Position numbers and translations under genes: made by a program
Shown here: piece after piece, positions 35,909-45,173 of the stretch
How positions within the stretch are numbered: the first letter of the stretch is position 1
How the letters are laid out: the number at the start of each line of letters is the position of its first letter
Notes under the pieces: model-generated
Told to the model about the DNA's origin: nothing
The model's database searches: none
Seen by the model: the letters and a program-made list of their open reading frames with translations, nothing else
Assembly (NCBI GenBank): GCA_028047635.1
Contig: JAOFXR010000001.1
Coordinates: 62,001 to 126,000, forward strand
Direction of reading: 5' to 3'
Length of the DNA: 64,000 bases
Origin: Verrucomicrobiales bacterium
GTDB lineage: Bacteria; Verrucomicrobiota; Verrucomicrobiia; Verrucomicrobiales; DEV007

Positions 35909-36756
35909 GTCTTCGACGAAAGGTCATGCAGGCACTTCTGCCTGCATTACACATTGCTATCGCCCTCATTGCTCTTCCCCTATCTGCACAGGAAACGCAC
36001 ACCTACGCTGAGCGCGATACCGGCGACCTCTTGCTCGACATCCACTACCCAACCGCGAAATCCGACGCACCTCATCCCGTCATTTTTTGGACGCACGGCG
36101 GTGGATGGAGGCAGGGCTCAAAAGCGAACTATAAGCTCGTTGATTGGCTTCTCGCCGAAGGCTACGCCATCGTCTCAATCAACTACCGTCTCACTGATGT
36201 CGCCCCTTACCCCGCCCAATGGGAGGACTGCCACGATGCGTTGAATTGGATAATCGAGAATGGGACGGAACACCGCCTCGACCCTACTCACATTGTCACA
36301 GCGGGCCTCTCTGCCGGCGCTCACCTCGCCTCGCTCACCGCGACAAAGGTATCCCATGTCTTTCCACGCATCCGCGGTGTCATCCATTTCTATGGCCCCG
36401 CTGATTTTGTTCAAAATGCAAAATACGCGAAGTCTCCCACCGATTCCATGAACACTCCCGCGGCTCCCGTATACGGACTCCTCGGAGGCCCACTGCGTGA
36501 AAATCTCGGACTCGCCAAAAAAGCCAGCCCTGTCACTTACCTGAGCACCGAAGACCCTCCGTTTCTGATCATCGTGGGCACGAAAGACTCACTCATGACC
36601 CAGCGACAATGCAAGCGCCTCCACCAAGCCGCACAGTCCGTAGAGGTTCGCTCGATCCTCCACGAGATCGAGGGCGCAGGACACGGAGGTAAAGAATTCA
36701 ACGATCCGATACGACAAAAACTCATTCTCCAATTTCTCAATTCTATCCAACCATGA
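35905..36756 (+). CDS. Secreted alpha/beta-hydrolase esterase
   Basis: 283 residues from the ATG at 35905, which overlaps the symporter stop and begins a signal peptide (HIAIALIALPLSA). HPVIFWTHGGGWRQGSKANY is the HGGG oxyanion-hole motif, THIVTAGLSAGAHLASLTA the GxSxG nucleophile elbow, and PPFLIIVGTKDSLMTQRQ and IEGAGHGGKEF the Asp and His. It is a carbohydrate-ester-type hydrolase (BD-FAE/COesterase relatives) that could remove acyl groups from the glycan attacked by the neighbouring enzymes. Its stop overlaps the lyase ATG. Confidence 0.9.
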   Translation: MSLRRKVMQALLPALHIAIALIALPLSAQETHTYAERDTGDLLLDIHYPTAKSDAPHPVIFWTHGGGWRQGSKANYKLVDWLLAEGYAIVSINYRLTDVAPYPAQWEDCHDALNWIIENGTEHRLDPTHIVTAGLSAGAHLASLTATKVSHVFPRIRGVIHFYGPADFVQNAKYAKSPTDSMNTPAAPVYGLLGGPLRENLGLAKKASPVTYLSTEDPPFLIIVGTKDSLMTQRQCKRLHQAAQSVEVRSILHEIEGAGHGGKEFNDPIRQKLILQFLNSIQP

Positions 36757-37661
36757 CACCTCGTTATTCCGGAATCATTCCTCCCATGATCACCCCGCTC
36801 ACGGGGCGCGATTCTCTCGATATTGACGGTCTCGAAAAACTCGTCGAGCGACTCATCGATGGCGGCGTCTCTGGAATTTTTGCCCTCGGAACGACCGGCG
36901 AAGCACCAAGCCTCAGTTACCGTCTCCGCCGCGAACTCGTTGAGCACACCTGCCGTTTTGTTAATGGCAGAGTTCCCGTTCTCGTTGGGATCACCGACAC
37001 CTCGCTCGTTGAGTCAGCTCGCTTTGCGGGTGAGATTTCCGATTTTAGAGTCGAGGCAGTGGTTACTTCAGCCCCTTTCTACTTTCCTGCCGGACAGCCG
37101 GAACTGCGAGAATACCTCGAAGAGCTTCTCCCTGAGTTATCGCTTCCCCTCATCCTCTACAACATGCCTTCTCTTACCAAAATCTCGTTTCATCGGGATG
37201 TCGTGGAATGGGCTCTCGATCAAGAGAAAGTCATCGGCCTGAAAGACAGCTCCGGCGACCTCACTTACTTCAAAAAGATGGTCAAGCTCGCCGCAGAGAA
37301 GCGTCCTGACTGGCCTCTCCTCGTCGGCCCCGAAGAACTCCTCGCCGAAGCGGTTCTTGCAGGAGGCCACGGAGGCGTCAACGGCGGCGCCAATTTGAAT
37401 CCCCGCCTTTACGTCGATCTCTACGAAGCCTCCGCCCGCGGGGATTGGGAAACCGCCCGCGACCTAAGCGCCAAAGTCCTCGAACTCAGCAACCGCATCT
37501 ACCACGTAGGGCAACACGGTTCGGCGATCATCAAAGGACTCAAGTGCGCCCTGTCTATTGTCGGCATTTGCGACGATTTCATGGCAGCGCCGTTTCACCG
37601 TTTCCATGAATCGGAGAGGAAAATCATTGAGTCCCACCTCGAGGAATTGGGAATCAGTTAG
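36753..37661 (+). CDS. Class I aldolase of the DapA/NanA family
   Basis: 302 residues. The (beta/alpha)8 barrel signatures are complete: IFALGTTGEAPSLSYRLRRE near residue 50, Tyr136 in LILYNMPS, and the Schiff-base Lys164 in VIGLKDSSGD. Members include dihydrodipicolinate synthase, N-acetylneuraminate lyase and 2-keto-3-deoxy sugar acid aldolases. Being last in a sialidase-sulfatase-symporter operon, it most likely splits an imported keto sugar acid into pyruvate and an aldehyde. The KDSSGD motif does not decide between neuraminate and other sugar acids. Start ATGA overlap with the esterase gene. Confidence 0.9.
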   Translation: MTPRYSGIIPPMITPLTGRDSLDIDGLEKLVERLIDGGVSGIFALGTTGEAPSLSYRLRRELVEHTCRFVNGRVPVLVGITDTSLVESARFAGEISDFRVEAVVTSAPFYFPAGQPELREYLEELLPELSLPLILYNMPSLTKISFHRDVVEWALDQEKVIGLKDSSGDLTYFKKMVKLAAEKRPDWPLLVGPEELLAEAVLAGGHGGVNGGANLNPRLYVDLYEASARGDWETARDLSAKVLELSNRIYHVGQHGSAIIKGLKCALSIVGICDDFMAAPFHRFHESERKIIESHLEELGIS

Positions 37662-37768
37662 TCGGCTCGAGTCACCATCAAGGAGAGGCTGCATCTTGCT
37701 GCCTGCGTAGACTCCGAGCAGAGGCACTGTTGGCGGCTGGAAACACGCCACTCCTTGAATCGAAAAAA

Positions 37769-39121
37769 TCACTCTTCACTCTCGGTAGCTTCCCGCCACG
37801 ATTTGAAACAGGTGATGAATCCGGTCGCAAAATCCTGTGGCCGTTTCGCTATCCACTCCTCGATAAACGGGATTGGAAAATAGCGTCCGCTGTCGACTTC
37901 CTTGCCGTGGACTCGAATCTTGCCCTTCGCTTCGGCTACGAAGACTTCGATAAACTCCTGATCGGTTGCTTCTGAAGCTTCGATCCGTGCGACTCTTGTG
38001 ATCTCTCCTTTCGGCTCGACCCAGACTTCCTCCCAGAGTTCACGCTTCGCGCATTCCAGATACGACTCGCCGGGATCGACGTGACCGGAGGCACTGCTAT
38101 CCCACTTCCCCCCGTGAGTATCTTTTAAAACGGAACGGAGCTGAAGATAAATAGCATCTCCCCGGTCGCGAAGGAAGACATACACCGCACGGTGCAATAA
38201 TTTCTCCGCGTGAATCTCCGCACGAGCCCGTTGCTCTAACACGACATCATTTCCATCTACCACGTCGAGCATCTCGGTCGCAACCGGAGGAAGTGCACTG
38301 CACGGATGAGGATCAAGGTGATTGGAGAGTTCGACCCATTGTTCCAGTCTCAGCTCCTCAGCCCGGACGCTGGGCTTCAGGCCCATACTTTCAAAAATCG
38401 CAACGGCCTCACCTTTCTCCACCGGAAGATTGTTATGCAGTTGCTTACGTCTTTGAGCAAAGCCCTGCTTCACTGTCCGCACGTAGACTTCGGGAGAATG
38501 CATCGGCAACTCATCCCAGGGACGCGGATCAAAACGCACGATCGACGAATCTACGGCCGGACGCGGAAAAAACGGTGTCGGCCCGATCGTTTTCAAATGC
38601 GTTGCCCGCCATCTTTCCTGCAGCATCAGGCTGAGCACGCCGTAATTCTTCGAGCCGGGTTCGGCGGTAAAGCGATCACCGACCTCCTTCTGCACCATTA
38701 TCACGGCATGACTTACGGGACTGGGCGCATCCATAAAACGCTGCAAAATCGCATTACCTGCCGAGTAAGGGAGGTTCCCAATGAATTTCACCGATCCCTC
38801 CAAAAACAACGGGCGGATGTCATACTCCGTCGCATCTGCATGAATCACTTCGACTCCCTGATCACCATATTTCTCGCCAAGGAACTGAGCAAGACGCCCA
38901 TCTTTTTCCACGAGAATAAGTCGACGAACTTTCCCAACAAGGAAATCAGTCAGCGCTCCGAATCCCGGCCCCACTTCAATGACACAGTCATCGGACGTCA
39001 CCTGCAACTGCGCAGCGATCCATTCAGAAATATTGTCATCAACGAGAAAACTCTGCCCCAGCTTGCGGCTGGGCGTGAGGTCTAGACGGCTGAGTTGTTG
39101 TTGCAGTTCGGACTGGTTCAT
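37769..39121 (-). CDS. rsmA: RsmA (16S rRNA dimethyladenosine transferase) fused to a Nudix domain
   Basis: 450 residues against about 270 for RsmA alone. Residues about 1-270 are RsmA/KsgA: SRKLGQSFLVDDNISEWIAA, CVIEVGPGFGALTDFLVGKV (SAM site) and FIGNLPYSAGNAILQRF (NLPY catalytic motif). It dimethylates two adenosines near the 3' end of 16S rRNA. From about residue 290 a YfcD/IPP isomerase-like Nudix domain follows: LLHRAVYVFLRDRGDAIYLQ, WDSSASGHVDPGESY and AKRELWEEVWVEP. The Nudix box is complete except that the Gly after REL-EE is Trp. The frame is unbroken, so the fusion is real in this sequence. Confidence 0.93.
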   Translation of the reverse strand: MNQSELQQQLSRLDLTPSRKLGQSFLVDDNISEWIAAQLQVTSDDCVIEVGPGFGALTDFLVGKVRRLILVEKDGRLAQFLGEKYGDQGVEVIHADATEYDIRPLFLEGSVKFIGNLPYSAGNAILQRFMDAPSPVSHAVIMVQKEVGDRFTAEPGSKNYGVLSLMLQERWRATHLKTIGPTPFFPRPAVDSSIVRFDPRPWDELPMHSPEVYVRTVKQGFAQRRKQLHNNLPVEKGEAVAIFESMGLKPSVRAEELRLEQWVELSNHLDPHPCSALPPVATEMLDVVDGNDVVLEQRARAEIHAEKLLHRAVYVFLRDRGDAIYLQLRSVLKDTHGGKWDSSASGHVDPGESYLECAKRELWEEVWVEPKGEITRVARIEASEATDQEFIEVFVAEAKGKIRVHGKEVDSGRYFPIPFIEEWIAKRPQDFATGFITCFKSWREATESEE

Positions 39122-39161
39122 TCCGTTTGTAAAAAAGCTAGTCTAACACGTATTCACCAAC

Positions 39162-40016
39162 TCACTTGTCAGAAATAGTAGAACCAAAGAATTCGACGAA
39201 CGCTTTTACAAACGCCGGGCGAAAGGCTTCTTTCCCCCATTCCCCGTGCTTCGCGCCGGGAACCATGACGAATTCGTTTTTTACGCCAGCTTCATTCAGC
39301 TTTTTCCGATAGTCGCCGTATCGCTGTCCCGGTTTATCAAGTTCACCATCGACCATGAGAATGGGCGCGGTCACAGCAGAGACATGAGTGATTGGCGAAC
39401 CCTGCGCATAAATGTCAGGGACTTCGTCGTATTCCCCTCCAAAAAATATGACGCAGTTTTTGATACTTCCGGACTTCGCCTCTTTGACCCTCGCCACTTG
39501 GTCAACCCCAGCTCCCATAATCACCGCTGCTTGAAGGGCATCCGATTGCCCGGGGTGGTTTCCCTTTTTCGAAAAAGACTCGCTATCCGCCGTCGACGCA
39601 GCCATTGCAGCGAGATGACCTCCCGCCGATCCGCCTACTGCACCGATGCGTTTGGGGTCGAGCCCGAGAGTCCCCGCATTGGCACGCATCCATCGAATCG
39701 CTGCCTTCACATCCAAAACAGCACCGGGAAACTTCGTCTCCGTCGCGAGGCGATATTCAAGATTGGCGACGACATAGCCGTGGCTTGCTAGATCTTTGGC
39801 AATGACCTCAAAGGACTTCCGCGTTCCTCCGATCCATCCGCCGCCATGAACAACGAGAATCCCGGGACAAATAGCATCACTGTCAGGGCGAAACCAATCG
39901 AGCTTCAGCTCACGCTCGCCGTAGCGGGCATAGACCACATCTCGCCCCGATTTGAGATCCGCAAGCGCGCTTTGCTGCGCGAGCAATAGTGAGAAAACAG
40001 CTAAAACAACCTTCAT
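39162..40016 (-). CDS. Secreted alpha/beta-hydrolase esterase
   Basis: 284 residues from the ATG at 40016, which overlaps the stop of the potassium-channel gene (ATGA) and begins a signal peptide (MKVVLAVFSLLLAQQSALA). GILVVHGGGWIGGTRKSFEV is the oxyanion-hole HGGGW motif, IGAVGGSAGGHLAAMAAST the nucleophile elbow, and ILMVDGELDKPG and VPGAKHGEWG the acid and His. It belongs with BD-FAE-type carbohydrate esterases. It is coupled to the channel gene only by position; a joint function is not obvious. Confidence 0.9.
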   Translation of the reverse strand: MKVVLAVFSLLLAQQSALADLKSGRDVVYARYGERELKLDWFRPDSDAICPGILVVHGGGWIGGTRKSFEVIAKDLASHGYVVANLEYRLATETKFPGAVLDVKAAIRWMRANAGTLGLDPKRIGAVGGSAGGHLAAMAASTADSESFSKKGNHPGQSDALQAAVIMGAGVDQVARVKEAKSGSIKNCVIFFGGEYDEVPDIYAQGSPITHVSAVTAPILMVDGELDKPGQRYGDYRKKLNEAGVKNEFVMVPGAKHGEWGKEAFRPAFVKAFVEFFGSTISDK

Positions 40017-40921
40017 AATTCGTGCGCGCACATTTTACAAAAGCGCGCTTTCTGGTCGTGCCCCTCATGGCCACATTCCGCACACGATCTCTTATCGGGC
40101 TGGATTTTCTTCATCTCCAAATTGATCTCGCCTAGAACGATCCCCGTAGGTACGGCGATCGTTCCGTAACCGATTAAAATAATCACCGTCGCGATCAACT
40201 TCCCACCCACAGTAATCGGAGTGACGTCGCCATATCCAACCGTAGAAATCGTGACTATGCCCCAATAGATCGACTGAGGCACACTGGAAAAGCCTTGATT
40301 CCCTGCAAAGACGCCCTCAACGACATACATGAAAGTACCAAGAATAGTCGTCACCGCGAGCACGAAGAAAATGAACACAGTGATCTTGGTAAGGCTGGCC
40401 CTGAAGGCATTCAACAAGAGATTGGCCTCTCCGATATGACGCGCCATTTTTAAGACCCGAAAAACACGGAGCAATCGAAGCACCCTGATTACGACTAGAT
40501 ACTGAGGACCGTGATCAGGAAGTAACAAAGTCAGATAAGTCGGAATAATAGAGAGCAAATCAATCACTCCGAAGAAACTGAAAATATACGCCTTCTTATT
40601 TCGCACCACCCAAATACGCACGACGTATTCCACCGTGAAAATGATCGTAAACGTCCACTCCAGAATAGTGAAGAGACTGGGCATCTTATCGTGATAGGCC
40701 TCAACGCTCTCCAGCATCACCACAAAGACACTGATGCCAATGAGCCACAACAGGCCAACATCGAAGGCTTTACCAGACTTCGTGTCTGATAAGAAAATCA
40801 CTCTCCAGATTCGATCTCTTAAGGAATCACTCAGGTGATCTTTTGCCCCGCTACTGTGGTCGTCCAACATATCAAAGAGTAAAGCACCCCAAGCCCCGTA
40901 AGTGTCAAGTTCAGATACCAA
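40013..40921 (-). CDS. Voltage-gated potassium channel with C-terminal zinc ribbon
   Basis: 302 residues in the Kv-type plan of six transmembrane segments. S4 carries regularly spaced Arg (VIRVLRLLRVFRVLKMAR), and the pore contains ITISTVGYGDVTPIT with the selectivity filter TVGYGD. After the last helix (VIILIGYGTIAVPTGIVLGE) the C terminus has four Cys in a zinc-ribbon pattern: SCAECGHEG and RFCKMC. It conducts K+ across the cytoplasmic membrane on depolarisation. The zinc ribbon could serve tetramer contacts or regulation. A start at Met18 (MLDDHSSG) is possible. Confidence 0.92.
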   Translation of the reverse strand: MVSELDTYGAWGALLFDMLDDHSSGAKDHLSDSLRDRIWRVIFLSDTKSGKAFDVGLLWLIGISVFVVMLESVEAYHDKMPSLFTILEWTFTIIFTVEYVVRIWVVRNKKAYIFSFFGVIDLLSIIPTYLTLLLPDHGPQYLVVIRVLRLLRVFRVLKMARHIGEANLLLNAFRASLTKITVFIFFVLAVTTILGTFMYVVEGVFAGNQGFSSVPQSIYWGIVTISTVGYGDVTPITVGGKLIATVIILIGYGTIAVPTGIVLGEINLEMKKIQPDKRSCAECGHEGHDQKARFCKMCAHEL

Positions 40922-41018
40922 TGAAACACTCCTAAATCAGGAGCGAATCTGAGCAATTTTGCCCTTTTCAGAGAGCCCACGCACCCCTATCCTGACGCCA
41001 AACTAATTTTCGATATTT

Positions 41019-42041
41019 ATGTCCGATCCGACCGCGTCCACTGAAGAACTCCAAGCTGATGACGTTGCAGCTATTGACGAGCTACGTAAGACCTTCCAGG
41101 AACTGCAAAAGGAGCTCGCAAAAATCATCGTAGGCCAGGATGCCGTAATCGAGCAGCTCGCGATTTGTCTCTTTGCGAGAGGCCACGCGCTACTCATGGG
41201 GGTTCCCGGACTCGCAAAGACGCTTCTCGTCTCCCGCCTCGCCGAAACGATGAGTCTCAGCTTCAACCGTATCCAGTTCACCCCTGACTTGATGCCGATG
41301 GACATCACCGGAACAGAAATCCTGCAGGATGACGGTTCCGGACGTCGTAATTTTGAATTTTCAAAAGGCCCTGTCTTCGCTAATATCGTTCTCGCGGATG
41401 AAATCAACCGTGCCCCGGCTAAAACACAGGCAGCCATGCTCGAGGCGATGCAGGAACACCGCGTCACGATTGCTGGAAAGGCAATGCACCTCGAACAGCC
41501 TTTCTTCGTGCTCGCAACGCAGAACCCGATTGAGCAGGAGGGAACCTACCCGCTTCCCGAAGCGCAGTTGGACCGTTTCATGTTCATGATCGGAGTCGAC
41601 TATCCCAATCGGGATGAGGAAATCGCGATTGCTCGAACCACGACGGGAGCTGCCCATCCAGAACTCACCCATATTTTGGATGGTGAAAAGGTGATTCGTT
41701 TCCAGGAATTGGTGCGACGCATCCCCGTTCCGGATCATATTTTTCACTTCGCAGTCGACCTCGTTCGGCGGACACGTCCGGATTCAGATGAATCCCCTGA
41801 TTGGATCAGCCCATACGTTGGCTGGGGAGCAGGCCCCCGCGCGGTGCAATATTTGATTTTGGGCGCTCGTGCCCGGGCTGCGCTGAACGGAAGCTACATG
41901 GTGCGCCAGGAAGATCTCATCGCCGTCGCCGAACCGGTCCTGAGACACCGCATTATCAAAACCTTCACCGCAGAGTCGGAAGGAATCACCTGTCGCTCCA
42001 TTATTTCACGACTCGTGGAGGACCTGAGCAACGAAGCCTAA
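41019..42041 (+). CDS. moxR: MoxR family AAA+ ATPase
   Basis: 340 residues. Walker A is LLMGVPGLAKTLLVSRLAET, Walker B ILADEINRAPAKTQAAMLEA, and sensor LATQNPIEQEGTYPLPEAQL, as in MoxR. These ATPases act as chaperones for VWA-domain proteins. The gene begins a plus-strand cluster with DUF58, BatA-like and VWA/glutamine-amidotransferase-like membrane proteins, a conserved neighbourhood thought to help assemble or activate membrane or periplasmic complexes. Confidence 0.94.
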   Translation: MSDPTASTEELQADDVAAIDELRKTFQELQKELAKIIVGQDAVIEQLAICLFARGHALLMGVPGLAKTLLVSRLAETMSLSFNRIQFTPDLMPMDITGTEILQDDGSGRRNFEFSKGPVFANIVLADEINRAPAKTQAAMLEAMQEHRVTIAGKAMHLEQPFFVLATQNPIEQEGTYPLPEAQLDRFMFMIGVDYPNRDEEIAIARTTTGAAHPELTHILDGEKVIRFQELVRRIPVPDHIFHFAVDLVRRTRPDSDESPDWISPYVGWGAGPRAVQYLILGARARAALNGSYMVRQEDLIAVAEPVLRHRIIKTFTAESEGITCRSIISRLVEDLSNEA

Positions 42042-42062
42042 CCTTTTGCCTCGCGATCAGCC

Positions 42063-42983
42063 GTGCCTGAACCGATCCAACGCGACTTCCTCGATTCCAA
42101 GATCCTCGGGAAGTTAATGGGACTGCCGCTCAATTCGCGGCATCCTATGCTGGGAGGTATCTCGGGGCGCCATCGCAGTCCTGTGAAAGGCTCTTCACTC
42201 GAGTTCGCTCAGTATCGAAAATACGTTCCCGGCGATGACACCCGTCGACTCGACTGGCGCACCTGGGGCCGAACCGATCGCTACTACCTCAAAGAATTCG
42301 AGGCGGACACTAACCTGCGACTTTGCTTCATCGTCGATACGAGTGGTTCGATGAACTACGGCAAGGAAGGTGGAAAAACCCGACTCGACTATGCTCGCAG
42401 CCTCGCCGGCACTCTCGCCTACCTTGCAACCAATCAAGGTGATGCCGTGGGGCTCATGAATACCTCGCCTGAGTCTGCTATGAAGGAGATTCCGGCGAAA
42501 CGTGGCCCCGTGCATCTCAAGGTTCTCCTTGATCAGATTGGAATCATGGAGGCGAACGGGGAATCTGAATTGATCAGCACGATCCACGCCGCTGCCGAGA
42601 AAATCCCGCAACGAGCCCTGATCGTCATCGTCTCTGATTTACTCTTCGAACCGGAGCCTCTCCGCGAAGCGCTTCAGCACCTGCGCTTCCGAAAACATGA
42701 TGTTGTGCTCTTCCACCTTCTCGATCGCGAAGAGATTGATTTCCAATTCGACCGGCCGACCCGATTTCTTGATCTAGAAGGAGGCCCTTCCCTTCTCGCA
42801 GATCCGAGTCTAATTCAACGCCGTTACCGGGAAGCGGTGGAAACTTACCTCGGGCAAATCGACGAAATCGTCAATCAGTCCGCGCTCGACTACCATCGTG
42901 TCATGCTCGACGAGCCATACGATCAGGTGCTCGCGCGATTCCTTCTCGGACGAAACCCTAAAACCGCCCGCAGCGCGAGATGA
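42063..42983 (+). CDS. DUF58 domain protein
   Basis: 306 residues starting with GTG. GRHRSPVKGSSLEFAQYRKY, then PGDDTRRLDWRTWGRTDRYY, is the DUF58 signature; LCFIVDTSGSMNYG is a MIDAS-like metal site as in VWA domains. DUF58 proteins accompany MoxR ATPases. It lies 21 bases after moxR and overlaps the next gene by ATGA, so the three are one operon. Confidence 0.92.
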   Translation: MPEPIQRDFLDSKILGKLMGLPLNSRHPMLGGISGRHRSPVKGSSLEFAQYRKYVPGDDTRRLDWRTWGRTDRYYLKEFEADTNLRLCFIVDTSGSMNYGKEGGKTRLDYARSLAGTLAYLATNQGDAVGLMNTSPESAMKEIPAKRGPVHLKVLLDQIGIMEANGESELISTIHAAAEKIPQRALIVIVSDLLFEPEPLREALQHLRFRKHDVVLFHLLDREEIDFQFDRPTRFLDLEGGPSLLADPSLIQRRYREAVETYLGQIDEIVNQSALDYHRVMLDEPYDQVLARFLLGRNPKTARSAR

Positions 42984-45007
42984 GCTTTCTCCAGCCCATT
43001 CTCCTGATCGGACTTCCGCTGGCACTATTACCGGTGATTATTCACCTAATTAATCAGCATCGCCACCGCACCGTGAAGTGGGCGGCGATGATGTTCCTTC
43101 TCGATGCCAAGAAGCTCACCAAAGGAATTGACCGGCTTCGACAGTTTCTCATCCTCGCGATGCGTGTTCTCGCCGTCGCAGCGCTCATCTTTGCCGCGAG
43201 CCGCCCCCTCGCTGGAGGATTCATGGCCGGAGCCGGAGGAAATGCCGACACAATTCTGGTATTGTTAGATCGTTCCGCAAGTATGGAGGAACAGAATCTG
43301 GAAACCGGCGAATCAAAGCGTTCCTCAGCACTGGCCAAGATCAGCGAACTTCTCCAAAAGACCTCAAGCCGCAGCGAAGTCGTCCTCATCGACAGCGCCA
43401 CCTTGGAGCCCACAAAGGTGACCGACCTTAAATTACTCGAAAGCCTCCCCCAGGCCGCAGCCACGGCCACCGGGGCCAACGTTCCCGCTCTGCTACAAGC
43501 TGGAGTCGACTACCTCGCCACCAATGCGAGCGGTCGCACCGATATCTGGATCGCATCCGATTTGCGAAATGACGATTGGAGAACCGCATCAGGAAACTGG
43601 CAGTCCATCCGCGCCGACCTCGCAAGCAACGAAACGGTGAGACTTTTCCTCCTCACCTATGAACAGCGCAGCCCGAATAATCTCGCCGTATCGGTCACCA
43701 ATGTGAATCGACGACGCACTCCTTCGGGATACGAACTCGCGATGGATCTGACCATCAAGCGAACGTCGCCGTCAGGGGAGAACGACGACGCGCTCAACCT
43801 GCCAGTGGAGTTCACGATCAACGGAACGAGGACCTTACAATCTCTCACCGTGGCCGGAGATGAGTTTGTGCGTCTCGGCTACACCGTAAAACTGGGCGCT
43901 GGAGACGAACGCGGTTGGGGAAGAATCGATCTTCCAGCAGACAACAATCCCTCCGACAACCAGGCCTATTTTGTCTACGACGAACCACCGGTCAGAAAAA
44001 CTATCATCGTGAGCGATGATCAAACGACCGCTTCAACGATCGCGACAGCCGCCTCCACCCCGGTCGATCCATCGACTCGCTACGAGGCTAAGACGATCTC
44101 CCCCGGAGACAGTGCCCAAATCCCATGGGACGAAACCGCACTACTTATCTGGCAAGCAGCGATACCGGGCGAAGAGTCAGCAGAAGCGGCATTACTTCGT
44201 CAGCATTTAGAAAAAGGACGCACTCTGATTCTCCTTCCGCCACCTGATACCAATAGTAGTGAAGGCAACGCCCTCTTTGGAAACCAATGGGACACCTGGG
44301 CTGACAGAACCAATACACCTGCAAGCGCCTCGTGGTGGAGAACCGAATCGGGGCTCCTCGAGAACACTCGAAACGGCACTCCGTTACCAGTCGGCAAACT
44401 CCGCTTTTTCAAAACCCGCTCGTTCTCTGGAGAACTCCATCCGATCTTGAAACTGGAAGACGAAACCGTAGTCATCGCCAAAGTACTAACCGAAACAAAA
44501 GGCTCGCTCTACTTTTGGGGAACCCTTCCGCGCACCGACCACTCCACTCTCGCGACAGAAGGCATATCCTTTTTCATCATGACTCATCGCAGCCTTGCCG
44601 AAGGAGCGAACTCCGTCTCCAAAGCACGAATGCTGGACACAGGCCCGTCCGCTCTGGTGGGAAAAATGGAGAAGATTGAGACTTCAGAATCAGAATCCGG
44701 ACTCATCAGCGTTGGCCTCGTGCCCGGAGCTTTCAAGAACGAAAGCGATGCCGAAAATCAGCTACTCGTTGCTTTGAACCGACCTGTCACGGAGGACAAT
44801 CCCGAGACGCTCAACTCAGGAGCAATCGAATCCTTACTCGAAGGCGTTGAGTATAGGCGCATCAGCGACGAAGTCGGGAGCGGCTCGTCGCTCGCCGCCG
44901 AGATCTGGAGGGCCTTTCTCGTCGCAATGGCCCTTGCCCTCCTCGCCGAAGCCATTCTCTGTCTACCACCCCGCCCTGAAACAAAACCGGAAACAAAACC
45001 AATCTGA
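42980..45007 (+). CDS. BatA-like membrane protein with VWA domain
   Basis: 675 residues. The N-terminal aerotolerance-regulator domain has two helices (LIGLPLALLPVIIHLINQHR and FLILAMRVLAVAALIFAASR). A VWA domain follows (ILVLLDRSASMEEQNLE, a MIDAS DxSxS), then a long beta-rich part and a C-terminal helix (AFLVAMALALLAEAIL). Partner of the MoxR ATPase and DUF58 protein. The substrate complex is unknown. The following 197 bases hold no gene but contain repeat elements. Confidence 0.85.
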   Translation: MSFLQPILLIGLPLALLPVIIHLINQHRHRTVKWAAMMFLLDAKKLTKGIDRLRQFLILAMRVLAVAALIFAASRPLAGGFMAGAGGNADTILVLLDRSASMEEQNLETGESKRSSALAKISELLQKTSSRSEVVLIDSATLEPTKVTDLKLLESLPQAAATATGANVPALLQAGVDYLATNASGRTDIWIASDLRNDDWRTASGNWQSIRADLASNETVRLFLLTYEQRSPNNLAVSVTNVNRRRTPSGYELAMDLTIKRTSPSGENDDALNLPVEFTINGTRTLQSLTVAGDEFVRLGYTVKLGAGDERGWGRIDLPADNNPSDNQAYFVYDEPPVRKTIIVSDDQTTASTIATAASTPVDPSTRYEAKTISPGDSAQIPWDETALLIWQAAIPGEESAEAALLRQHLEKGRTLILLPPPDTNSSEGNALFGNQWDTWADRTNTPASASWWRTESGLLENTRNGTPLPVGKLRFFKTRSFSGELHPILKLEDETVVIAKVLTETKGSLYFWGTLPRTDHSTLATEGISFFIMTHRSLAEGANSVSKARMLDTGPSALVGKMEKIETSESESGLISVGLVPGAFKNESDAENQLLVALNRPVTEDNPETLNSGAIESLLEGVEYRRISDEVGSGSSLAAEIWRAFLVAMALALLAEAILCLPPRPETKPETKPI

Positions 45008-45173
45008 CCCAACAGGGTTAAGTCACCAGAAAACCAACCGTATCTTAAACGCCATTCTACCCTGTAGGTGATGGCCTTGACCTCGCATAGCGGGTTACTC
45101 CAGTAAAAGAACGCACTCTCCGAGCCCACGGGACTCGGCTACAAAGCAGGATAGAATCAAAGCCCACTCCGAC

